Source: DAHUXD01 sp963805495
GTDB taxonomy: Bacteria > Acidobacteriota > Thermoanaerobaculia > UBA5066 > Gp7-AA6
DNA length: 64,000 nt
Direction of reading: 5' to 3'
NCBI GenBank assembly: GCA_963805495.1
Contig: CAWDUQ010000004.1
Location: 558,001 to 622,000, forward strand
The notes beneath the pieces were generated by a model. It worked only from the letters and a program-made list of their open reading frames with translations. It searched no databases and had not been told where the DNA came from. Position 1 is the stretch's first letter. Every line of letters starts with the position of its first letter. This document shows, in pieces, positions 24,053 through 32,807 of this stretch. Position numbers and translations under genes: made by a program.

Positions 24053-25611
24053 CCGGGCCCCGCGAGCACTCTCCAGTTGGCGAGCCTCTCGGCCGTCTCG
24101 ACGGCGCGGCGGGCCGCGAGCCGGCAGAGCAGCGCGGACAGGTCCGCGCAGCCCTCGGGATCGGACGCCTCGAGTGCCTCGAACCGGGCGCGCGGAAGCT
24201 CGAGAACCACGGCGTCCTCGTGCGCGAGGGCGTCGGCCGAGCGGCCGGCGCCGGGATCGAGGATCGCCATCTCGCCGAAGATCTCGCCCGCATCGAGGAA
24301 CGCGAAGGCCTCCTCGCCCCCCGAGATCTGCCGGGAGATGCGCACGCGGCCGCGCGCGATGACGCAGATCGCGTCGCCCGAGTCGCCCTCGCGGAAGATG
24401 ACGGTCTCCGCCGGATAGGTTTTCTCGTCGGCGAAGACGGCGAAGAGGAAGCGATCCGACTCGCTCAGACCGACCGTCGTCAGCGAGCGGGACCGGTCCT
24501 CGAGCGAGAGGGAGGCCGACGTCGCGACGGGGGCGCCCCGGAGCGCCGTCGCGCCCGAGGCGCCGCGATCGTCCCGGAAGAACTGGCGGAAGAGGTCGTT
24601 CAGCCGCGCCAGCCGCCGCGCCAGCCGCGTCCGCAGGTAGCGCAGCCACACCGCCCGGTCCGGCTCCGAGGAGAAGAAGTCGGTCGTGAACCCCAGAAGC
24701 GTCACCGGTCCGCGCGCCCGGGCGTCGCAGGTCCGGGGGGCGCCGACGAGGGCTTCCTCGCCGACGAGGTCACCCGCCTGCGCCTCGCCCATCGGCTGGT
24801 CGCCGACCGGGGTCGGCCGTACCAGATCGATCGTTCCCTGGACGACGAACGAAATCTCGCTGGCGGCATCGCCCGTTCGGTAGAGAGAGCTTCCGGTCGC
24901 GAGGCGCCGCATCTCGCCCGCGGCCGCGGCGGCGAACAGAGCGCTCTCGCCCAGGCCCTGCAGGGCGGGCATCTCGGCGAGGCGGCGCGCCCGGTCGAGA
25001 GCGCCCTCGGTCGAACCGGCGCTGCGCCGGATGAGGGAGCGCAGCAGGCCGGCGGAACGGTCCGGGAGCACGACGCCGGGCGCGCGCCGCTCGGCCTCTT
25101 CGGCGAGGCGGCCGCGCGCTGCGCCGACGGCTTCGGGCCAGCTCGCGATCGGGCCCGGGGCCAGCGCGCGTGCGGCGCGGAGGAATCGCCGGTCGGCCGC
25201 GTCGGGCAACCCGTCGGGCCGCAGGAGCGCGGCCTCGAGAAGGTCCCGGACCGCCTCGGCGAACCGCTTCTCGAGAAACTCGAGGCGACCGCGCGCCGAC
25301 GCGATTCGGGGGTCGAACGGGTCGCGTTTCCGGGCCTGGTCGAGCAGGCGCCGTGCCTCCGGAAAGTCGTGGGCCTCCAGGAGCAGGCGCGCGACGAGCA
25401 CCGGATCGTTGCCGTCGAGGGCATAGGGCCGACCCTGGTCGATGCGGCCGGACGCGATGAGGAGGCGCGCGAGTGACGACGAGGACGCGGCGCGGTCCTG
25501 GGCCTCCAGCGTCTCGGCCAGCCGAAAGAGCATGTCGGCCTCGACGGACAGACCGGCCTCTTCGCAGTGGCGCGCCGCGGAGCGCGCCCGCTCCGCGGGC
25601 GAGTCGGTCAC
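24049..25611 (-). CDS. Protein with two cyclic-nucleotide-binding-like domains and an N-terminal TPR-like region
   Basis: A 520-residue soluble protein. Residues 1-200 are Ala/Arg-rich helices with TPR-like character. A first cNMP-binding-like domain lies at about 225-330 (Y-R-T-G-D-A-A-S-E-I-S-F-V-V-Q-G, later G-D-L-V-G-E-E-A-L-V-G) and a second, better one at about 390-500 (I-F-R-E-G-D-S-G-D-A-I-C-V-I-A-R-G, then G-E-I-F-G-E-M-A-I-L, and G-R-S-A-D-A-L-A). Both keep the G-E-x-A/M-L phosphate-binding cassette core. No DNA-binding or catalytic domain is evident, so it is probably a regulatory protein responding to cAMP or cGMP. The start is GTG at 25611; the stop lies in repeat copy C. Confidence 0.82.
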   Translation of the reverse strand: MTDSPAERARSAARHCEEAGLSVEADMLFRLAETLEAQDRAASSSSLARLLIASGRIDQGRPYALDGNDPVLVARLLLEAHDFPEARRLLDQARKRDPFDPRIASARGRLEFLEKRFAEAVRDLLEAALLRPDGLPDAADRRFLRAARALAPGPIASWPEAVGAARGRLAEEAERRAPGVVLPDRSAGLLRSLIRRSAGSTEGALDRARRLAEMPALQGLGESALFAAAAAGEMRRLATGSSLYRTGDAASEISFVVQGTIDLVRPTPVGDQPMGEAQAGDLVGEEALVGAPRTCDARARGPVTLLGFTTDFFSSEPDRAVWLRYLRTRLARRLARLNDLFRQFFRDDRGASGATALRGAPVATSASLSLEDRSRSLTTVGLSESDRFLFAVFADEKTYPAETVIFREGDSGDAICVIARGRVRISRQISGGEEAFAFLDAGEIFGEMAILDPGAGRSADALAHEDAVVLELPRARFEALEASDPEGCADLSALLCRLAARRAVETAERLANWRVLAGPG

Positions 25612-25733
25612 GGCTGGACGAACCCGGATGAACCCATCGGCCCCCCCGAAATCTCGGCGGATTCTACCCGTCGAACGGCCGGGTTGGCCGAATCTCCCGG
25701 CCGCGCACCCGTTGTGCTAGTTTCCCTCCCTGC

Positions 25734-26848
<1,115 letters not shown>

Positions 26849-26849
<1 letters not shown>

Positions 26850-27235
26850 TGGACGACCTGCATTACAGCGAAAGCCACGAGTGGGTGCGCGTGGACGGCG
26901 ACACCGGCATCATCGGGATCACCGACCATGCGCAGAAGCAGCTTGGCGAGATCGTGTACCTGGAGCTTCCCGAGGTCGGACACGTCTACAACGCCAACGA
27001 CGAATTCGGGACGGTCGAATCGGTCAAGGCCGTTTCCGAGCTCTTCATCCCGGTGTCGGGCGAGGTCGTCGAGATCAACAAGGGCGCGGTGGCCGAGCCC
27101 GGCATCATCAACGACGATCCGCAGGGCGACGGCTGGCTGATCAAGGTCAAGCTGTCGACGGACGAGGAGATCGGGAAGCTCATGTCGGCCGACGCCTACG
27201 CGAAATACGTGCGCGAGGAAGAGCAGGAAAAGTGA
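26849..27235 (+). CDS. gcvH: Glycine cleavage system H protein
   Basis: A 128-residue lipoyl carrier protein. The lipoylation site Lys60 sits in G-T-V-E-S-V-K-A-V-S-E-L, and the rest follows the family (Y-S-E-S-H-E-W-V at the start, D-P-Q-G-D-G-W-L-I-K-V near the end). It carries the aminomethyl group between the P, T and L proteins. The ATG overlaps the gcvT stop by one base, and the stop overlaps the gcvPA GTG. A dihydrolipoyl dehydrogenase (L protein) and lipoyl ligases are not in this window. Confidence 0.96.
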
Positions 27236-28576
27236 AGTTCCTACCGGTCTCCGACGCCGAGCGGCGGGAGATGCTGGCCGCGATCGGCGCGGCCTCGGTC
27301 GACGACCTCTTCGCCACGGTGCCGGCCGCGGTGCGGCAAGCTCCGGACCTTCCCGATCCGCTCTCCGAGATCGAGATCCGCCGCTTCCTCGGCGGGCTCG
27401 CCGCCCGCAATGCGAGCGCCCGGGACACGGCGTTCTTCCTGGGAGGCGGCGTCTACAACCACTACGTCTCGGCGATCGCCGATCAGATGCTCTACCGGGC
27501 CGAGTGGCTGACCGCGTATACGCCGTACCAGCCGGAGGTTTCCCAGGGAACGCTGCAGTCGATCTTCGAGTTTCAGACGCACGTCTGCCTGTTGACGGGG
27601 CTCGAGGTCGCCAACGCGTCGCTCTACGAGGGCGCCTCGGCGCTCGTCGAGGCGCTGCTCATGGCCGAGCGCCTTTCGAAGGGGAAGAAGCGCGCGGTGC
27701 TGTCGGCCGGAATCCACCCCGAGTACCGGGAGACGGTCCGGAGCTACTTCGCGAACCTGGGTCTCGAGGTCGTCGAGGTCCCCGTGGGCGCCGACGGAGC
27801 GACCGACGCGGGAGCCCTCGCCGCGGCCGCGGACGCGAACACGTTCGCCGTCGCGGTGCAGTCGCCCAACGTCTACGGGATCGTCGAGGGCTGGAACGTC
27901 GGGTCGGCGGCGGCGCGGAAGGCTGGCGCGCTCTCCGTCGCCGTGGTGGCCGAGGCGGCGTCGCTGGCGTTTCTCGCTTCTCCGGGCGAAGGCGGGGCCG
28001 ACATCGCCTGCGGCGAGCTGCAGTCGCTGGGCGTGCCGATGCACCTCGGCGGGCCGCTCCTCGGCTTCATGGCCTGCCGGTCCGAACACCAGCGCCAGAT
28101 TCCGGGGCGCCTGGTCGGGCAGACGCAGGACGCCGAAGGCCGGCGCGCCTTCTGCCTGACGCTTTCGACGCGCGAGCAGCACATCCGGCGCGAGAAGGCG
28201 ACGTCCAACATCTGCACGAACCAGGGCCTCATGGCCCTCGCATCCAACATCCACATGTCGCTGCTCGGGAAAAAGGGCCTGCGGGAGGTCGCCGCGCAGA
28301 GCCACGCGAAGGCGGAGTACCTGAAGGCCGGGATCGCGAAGATCCCGGGCTTCCGCATCCCGCTGTCGGGTCCGACGTTCAACGAGTTCGTCGTCGAGGC
28401 GCCGGAGGACGGCGGCGGCCCTGCTCGATCGGCTCGCCGGACGCCGGATTCTCGGCGGGATTCCGCTCTCGCGCTGGGGCGGCGACAAGCGGCAGTTCCT
28501 CGTCGCGGCCACCGAAATGAACACGCGGGCCGAGATGGACCACTACGTCGCGGCCCTCGGCGGGAGGGCGCAGTGA
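27232..28576 (+). CDS. gcvPA: Glycine dehydrogenase (decarboxylating) subunit 1, frameshifted near its 3' end
   Basis: The N-terminal-type half of P protein, about 447 residues once the frame is corrected. It starts at GTG 27232, overlapping the gcvH stop. The first 395 residues read normally (A-S-L-Y-E-G-A-S-A, S-P-N-V-Y-G, L-G-G-P-L-L-G-F-M-A-C and T-S-N-I-C-T-N-Q-G-L). Near 28410-28416, in a GGC run, the frame breaks by one extra base. In the neighbouring frame the expected C-terminus follows (A-A-L-L-D-R-L-A-G-R-R-I-L-G-G-I, then R-Q-F-L-V-A-A-T-E-M) up to the TGA at 28574-28576. That stop overlaps the gcvPB start exactly as in an intact operon, so a sequencing error is a good explanation. 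Confidence 0.88.
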
Positions 28577-30069
28577 GCCTCGAGATCGAGGAGAAGACGG
28601 CGGCTTCGCCCGTTCGAGTCCGGCCGGAGCCGCGGCCCGAGTCGCTCGTGTTCGAACTGTCGGGCGAGGGAAAGGTCGGCTACCGCCTGCCGGCGCTGGA
28701 CGTGCCCGAAGCCAACGCCATCCCCGAGGCGCTCCGGCGCGGCGAGATCGCGGGGGAAACGGAGATCAGCGAGGTCGAGGTCGCCCGCCACTTCACGCGA
28801 CTCTCGCGCCTCAATTTCTCGATCGACCAGGGCCTCTACCCGCTCGGCTCGTGCACGATGAAGCACAACCCGCGCACCAACGAGGAGATGGCGAGGCTCC
28901 CGGGCTTCGCGGCCGCCCATCCGCTGGCGCCGGAGTCCGTGTCGCAGGGCGCCCTGGAGCTCGCGTGGCGTCTCGAGCGCATCCTCGCGGAGCTGACCGG
29001 GCTTTCCCGCGTCACCCTCCAGCCGTCGGCCGGCGCGCAGGGGGAGCTCGCCGGGATCCTGATGGTGCGCCGCGCCCTCGAGAAGGCGGGTCGCGCGCGA
29101 ACGACCGTTCTCATCCCCGACTCGGCCCATGGCACGAATCCGGCGTCGGCCCACTTCGCCGGGTACAAGGTCAAGGAGCTGAAGTCCAACGTCCACGGCA
29201 CGATCGACCTCGCGGCCCTCGAGGCCGCCATGACCGATGACGTGGCGGCGCTCATGCTGACCGTGCCGAACACGCTCGGCGTCTTCGAGGACCGCATCCT
29301 CGACATCGCCGGGATCGTCCATGCGAAGGGCGGGTACCTCTACTGCGACGGCGCGAACTTCAACGCCTTCGTGGGCATCGCGAAGCCCGGGCTCATGGGC
29401 GTCGACGTGATGCACATGAACCTCCACAAGACGTTCTCGACGCCGCACGGCGGGGGAGGGCCGGGCTCGGGTCCCGTCGCCGTCGGCGCGGGCCTCGTCC
29501 CCTTTCTCCCGCGCCCGACCGTCGAACGGCGCGAGGACGGGAGCTTCTTCCTCGACTTCGAGCGGCCGGACTCGATCGGCCGCCTCCGGACCTTCCTCGG
29601 CAACTTCGGCATGTTCGTGCGGGCGCTGGCGTACATCGCCGCCTACGGCAACCGCATCGGCGAGGTCGCCCGCGGCGCCGTCCTGAACGCGAACTACATT
29701 CGGGCCGGACTCTCCGACGTCTATCACCTCAAATACGACGCGCCGTCCATGCACGAGGTCGTGCTCTCGGACAAGAAGCAGGTCGAGCTGGGCGTCTCCA
29801 ACATGGACATCGCCAAGCGGCTGATGGACTACGGGTTCCATCCCCCGACGGTCTCGTTTCCGCTCATCGTCCACGGCGCCCTGATGATCGAGCCCACCGA
29901 GACCGAGGGAAAACCCGGCCTCGACGCCTTCATCCAGGCCATGCGCGAGATCGCGCGGGAGTGCGCCGAGGCGCCCGACGTCGTGCACGGGGCGCCCCAC
30001 ACCACGCCGGTCCGCCGGGTCGACGAGGTCGGCGCGGCCAAGAAGCTCGTCCTGCGCTGGCGGCCGTAG
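28573..30069 (+). CDS. gcvPB: Glycine dehydrogenase (decarboxylating) subunit 2
   Basis: A 498-residue C-terminal-type half of P protein that carries the PLP-binding Lys in N-L-H-K-T-F-S-T-P-H-G-G-G-G-P-G. Other marks are Y-P-L-G-S-C-T-M-K, P-S-A-G-A-Q-G-E-L-A-G and S-A-H-G-T-N-P-A-S-A. With subunit 1 it decarboxylates glycine and loads the H protein. The two-gene form of GcvP is typical of many Gram-positive bacteria, thermophiles and Acidobacteriota, whereas Proteobacteria have one large protein. Start is GTG at 28573, nested in the gcvPA stop. It is the last gene of the operon. Confidence 0.96.
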   Translation: MSLEIEEKTAASPVRVRPEPRPESLVFELSGEGKVGYRLPALDVPEANAIPEALRRGEIAGETEISEVEVARHFTRLSRLNFSIDQGLYPLGSCTMKHNPRTNEEMARLPGFAAAHPLAPESVSQGALELAWRLERILAELTGLSRVTLQPSAGAQGELAGILMVRRALEKAGRARTTVLIPDSAHGTNPASAHFAGYKVKELKSNVHGTIDLAALEAAMTDDVAALMLTVPNTLGVFEDRILDIAGIVHAKGGYLYCDGANFNAFVGIAKPGLMGVDVMHMNLHKTFSTPHGGGGPGSGPVAVGAGLVPFLPRPTVERREDGSFFLDFERPDSIGRLRTFLGNFGMFVRALAYIAAYGNRIGEVARGAVLNANYIRAGLSDVYHLKYDAPSMHEVVLSDKKQVELGVSNMDIAKRLMDYGFHPPTVSFPLIVHGALMIEPTETEGKPGLDAFIQAMREIARECAEAPDVVHGAPHTTPVRRVDEVGAAKKLVLRWRP

Positions 30070-30184
30070 GCCGGAGCCCGGGGAACGCGAGCGAGTCCAA
30101 GACGATCCTTCCGGAAACCGGAGCCGCGAAACCCTGAGCGACGGCGCCCCCGGGTGCCCTGATATCCTCCCACCCCGGACCGCC

Positions 30185-30463
30185 ATGAGCAGCGAAGCCT
30201 TTCAGCGCAAGTGCCCGCTTTGCGGGGGCCAGATGCTCCGCTCTCGGTCCAACACGTCGGGCTACACGTCGTACTTCTGGAAGAAGCCCTGGAAGACCGG
30301 GATCTTTTCGTGGGGCGTCGAGAAGGTGTTCCCGTGGGCGTGCATGGGCTGCGGCGTCGTCCTCTTCTACCTCGACCGCCTGCCGGCCGTGGCCGAGGAG
30401 TACCGGACTTCGCGCGACGCGGGTCACGCGCCCGACGCGTACCCCGCGACGATCAAGCCTTGA
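30185..30463 (+). CDS. Small zinc-ribbon protein of unknown function
   Basis: A 92-residue protein with two Cys pairs, C-P-L-C-G-G at about residue 10 and C-M-G-C-G at about 57, arranged as a zinc ribbon. An aromatic stretch (Y-T-S-Y-F-W-K-K-P-W-K) separates them. I do not recognise a named family. Its stop overlaps the TTG start of the DAK2-DegV gene, so the two are probably co-translated. There is no clear ribosome binding site. A role linked to the next protein is possible but unproven. Confidence 0.65.
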   Translation: MSSEAFQRKCPLCGGQMLRSRSNTSGYTSYFWKKPWKTGIFSWGVEKVFPWACMGCGVVLFYLDRLPAVAEEYRTSRDAGHAPDAYPATIKP

Positions 30464-32253
30464 TCGCGATCCGTTACCTGGACGGGAATCGCCTCTCGCG
30501 CGCGTTCATCGCGGGCGCGCACTTCGTCGCCGAGCGCGCGGAGGCCCTCAACAAGATCAACGTCTTTCCGGTGGCCGACGGCGACACCGGCACCAACGTG
30601 GCCTCGACGCTCCAGAAGGTCGCGGCCGGGATCTCCCGCATCCGCCAGCGGCACATCCGGGAGATGTCGAAGACCCTGGCCGATCAGGCGATCGGCAGCG
30701 CCCGCGGCAACTCGGGCGCCATCCTCGCGCAGTTCTTCTGCGGCTTCTCCGAGGGCCTGCCCGACGCGCCGCGGATCACCACCGGCGCCTTCGGGTCCGC
30801 CGTCGTCCGGGCGGCCGAGTCGGCCTACACCGCGATCGCCCGGCCCGTCGAGGGGACGATCCTCACCGTGATCCGCGACTGGGCTCGCCACGTCGCCGAC
30901 CGCGCGGCCGAGGTGCGGGACTTCGGCGTCCTGCTTCCCGAGTCGCTCAAGGCCGCGAAGACGTCTCTGGAGAACACGCCCAAGCAGATGAAGCTCCTGC
31001 AGAAGGCGGGCGTGGTCGATGCCGGGGCGCAGGGCTTCGTCTATCTCCTCGAGGGGATCGTCACGTACGTCCGCGAGGCGACGCGCTTCGGGCCGCCACC
31101 GGTCGAGCCCGAGGAGGTCCGGCCCGCCGTCTTCGACAAGACGCCGGAGTCGATCCTCTTCCGCTACTGCACCGAGGCACTCCTCGAGGGAGATGCGATC
31201 GACCGCGACGCCGTGCGCCGCGAGGTCGCGCTCCTCGGCGACTCGATCGTGCTCGCCGGGGGCGCCGCCCGCGTGCGGCTTCACGTCCACACCAACGAGC
31301 CGGAGAAGCTCTTCGCGGTCGTCGCGCAGTTCGCCGACGTCGCCCAGACGAAGGTCGAGGACATGCGCGCGCAGCACGAGTCCCGGTTCGACCAGAACCG
31401 CTTGTCCCGTGTCGGCGTCGTGACCGACTCGACCTGCGACCTGCCCGCCGCGCTGCTCGAGGAGTTCGGCGTCGGCGTCGTGCCGGTGCGCGTCTTCTTC
31501 GGCTCGGAGAACTATCTCGACAAGGTCACGATCAGCCCGTCCGAGTTCTATGCCCGCTTCTCCGTGACCGACGAGGCCCCCAAGACCTCGCAGCCCCCGC
31601 CCGCCGACTTCACGCAGGTCTACGAGAACGTCGCGGCGCACGCCGGCTCGATCGTGTCGGTCCATCTGTCGGCCGGGGTCTCCGGCACCTACCAGGCGGC
31701 GACGGTCGGAGCGCGGCCTGTCGGGAAGACGAAAATCACGCACGTCGACAGCCGCAACGTCTCGGTCGGGCTCGGGCTCGTGGTCCGCGCCACCGCCGAG
31801 GCCGCTGCCGCCGGCCGGACCGCCGAAGAGGTCGCGCAAGTCGCCCGCGACACGGCGGACCGGGTGCGCACGTTCATCGCGGTCCCCACACTCAAGCACC
31901 TCGTGCGGGGCGGCCGTGTTTCGCCCCTGAAGGGCCTGGTCGCGAGAGTCCTGGGCCTTCTCCCCGTGCTGACGATGTCCCGCGACGGGGTGGCCGTGCC
32001 GGCGGGCAAGGCGCGCGGCTACGCGGCGGCCCGCCGGAAAATGATGTCGCTCGTCTTCGACGAGGCCGGCGAGCGCGTCAGCGCTTCGCGCCGCTTCGGC
32101 GTCGCGCACTGCGATGCCGAGGACGCGGCCGAGGAAGTCGCGCGCGAGATCCGCGCCCACTATCCCGAGTCCGACGTGATGATCGTGGAGTGCGGACCGG
32201 CGCTCGGCGCCCACGGAGGTCCCGGGGCGCTCGCCGTGGCGGTGATGCCGTAG
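30460..32253 (+). CDS. DAK2-DegV fusion: fatty acid kinase-like protein (FakA and FakB parts in one chain)
   Basis: A 597-residue fusion. Residues 1-200 are a DAK phosphatase/kinase (Dak2) domain with N-V-F-P-V-A-D-G-D-T-G-T-N near residue 37 and G-S-A-R-G-N-S-G-A-I-L-A-Q near 80, the nucleotide-site motifs of FakA. A FakA-like middle follows (about 225-310). From about residue 320 a DegV domain starts (V-V-T-D-S-T-C-D-L-P, later S-G-T-Y-Q-A-A and L-K-H-L-V-R-G-G-R), which in FakB binds a fatty acid. In Firmicutes FakA and FakB are separate; here one protein may phosphorylate its own bound fatty acid. Start is TTG, nested in the previous stop; no better codon is near. Confidence 0.85.
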   Translation: MIAIRYLDGNRLSRAFIAGAHFVAERAEALNKINVFPVADGDTGTNVASTLQKVAAGISRIRQRHIREMSKTLADQAIGSARGNSGAILAQFFCGFSEGLPDAPRITTGAFGSAVVRAAESAYTAIARPVEGTILTVIRDWARHVADRAAEVRDFGVLLPESLKAAKTSLENTPKQMKLLQKAGVVDAGAQGFVYLLEGIVTYVREATRFGPPPVEPEEVRPAVFDKTPESILFRYCTEALLEGDAIDRDAVRREVALLGDSIVLAGGAARVRLHVHTNEPEKLFAVVAQFADVAQTKVEDMRAQHESRFDQNRLSRVGVVTDSTCDLPAALLEEFGVGVVPVRVFFGSENYLDKVTISPSEFYARFSVTDEAPKTSQPPPADFTQVYENVAAHAGSIVSVHLSAGVSGTYQAATVGARPVGKTKITHVDSRNVSVGLGLVVRATAEAAAAGRTAEEVAQVARDTADRVRTFIAVPTLKHLVRGGRVSPLKGLVARVLGLLPVLTMSRDGVAVPAGKARGYAAARRKMMSLVFDEAGERVSASRRFGVAHCDAEDAAEEVAREIRAHYPESDVMIVECGPALGAHGGPGALAVAVMP

Positions 32254-32807
32254 CGGTCCTGACCCTCGGCCACTCGAATCGTTCCCCGGAGGACTTCCTG
32301 GAGCTCCTCGGGGCCCACCGCGTCGACCGCATCGTCGACGTCCGCCGGTACCCGGCCTCGCGCAAGTGGCCGCACTTCGACGCGGCACCCCTCGCCGCAG
32401 GGCTCCGCGCGGCCGGGATCGACTACGCCGGCCTTCCCGAGCTGGGCGGGCGGCGAACGCCGCGGCGGGACTCCTTGCACGTCGCCTGGCGGGAAAAAGG
32501 CTTTCGCGGCTTCGCCGACTTCATGGAGAGCCGCGACTTCGAGACGGGACTGGCCCGCGTCCTCGCGCTTTCCGGGGGCGCGCGTGCGGCGCTGCTGTGC
32601 GCCGAGGCGCTGCCCTGGAAGTGCCACCGGTCGTTGATCGCGGACGCCCTCGTCGCGCGCGGCGAGAGCGTCGAGGACATCCTGTCGGCCGGGCCGGCGC
32701 GGCCGCACCGACTGCCGCTCTTCGCCCGTGTCGTGGAGGGCGGGCGTCTGATCTACGACGGGTGCGAGGGGCCGGGGGCTCGGACGCTTCCCTTCGGCGA
32801 GGGTTAA
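32190..32807 (+). CDS. DUF488 family protein
   Basis: A 205-residue frame with a clear DUF488 domain from about residue 24: L-T-L-G-H-S-N-R-S start, D-V-R-R-Y-P-A-S, L-G-G-R-R and L-L-C-A-E-A-L-P-W-K-C-H-R. The Cys-x9-Cys-H-R core is typical. Function is not established. The start is uncertain: the only standard codon is GTG at 32190, which gives a 64-bp overlap with the DAK2-DegV gene and an Arg-rich leader. The domain itself begins near 32256-32259, where only GTC and CTG are present. Its stop overlaps the stop of the convergent kinase gene (TTAA at 32804-32807). Confidence 0.8.
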   Translation: MRTGARRPRRSRGARRGGDAVAVLTLGHSNRSPEDFLELLGAHRVDRIVDVRRYPASRKWPHFDAAPLAAGLRAAGIDYAGLPELGGRRTPRRDSLHVAWREKGFRGFADFMESRDFETGLARVLALSGGARAALLCAEALPWKCHRSLIADALVARGESVEDILSAGPARPHRLPLFARVVEGGRLIYDGCEGPGARTLPFGEG

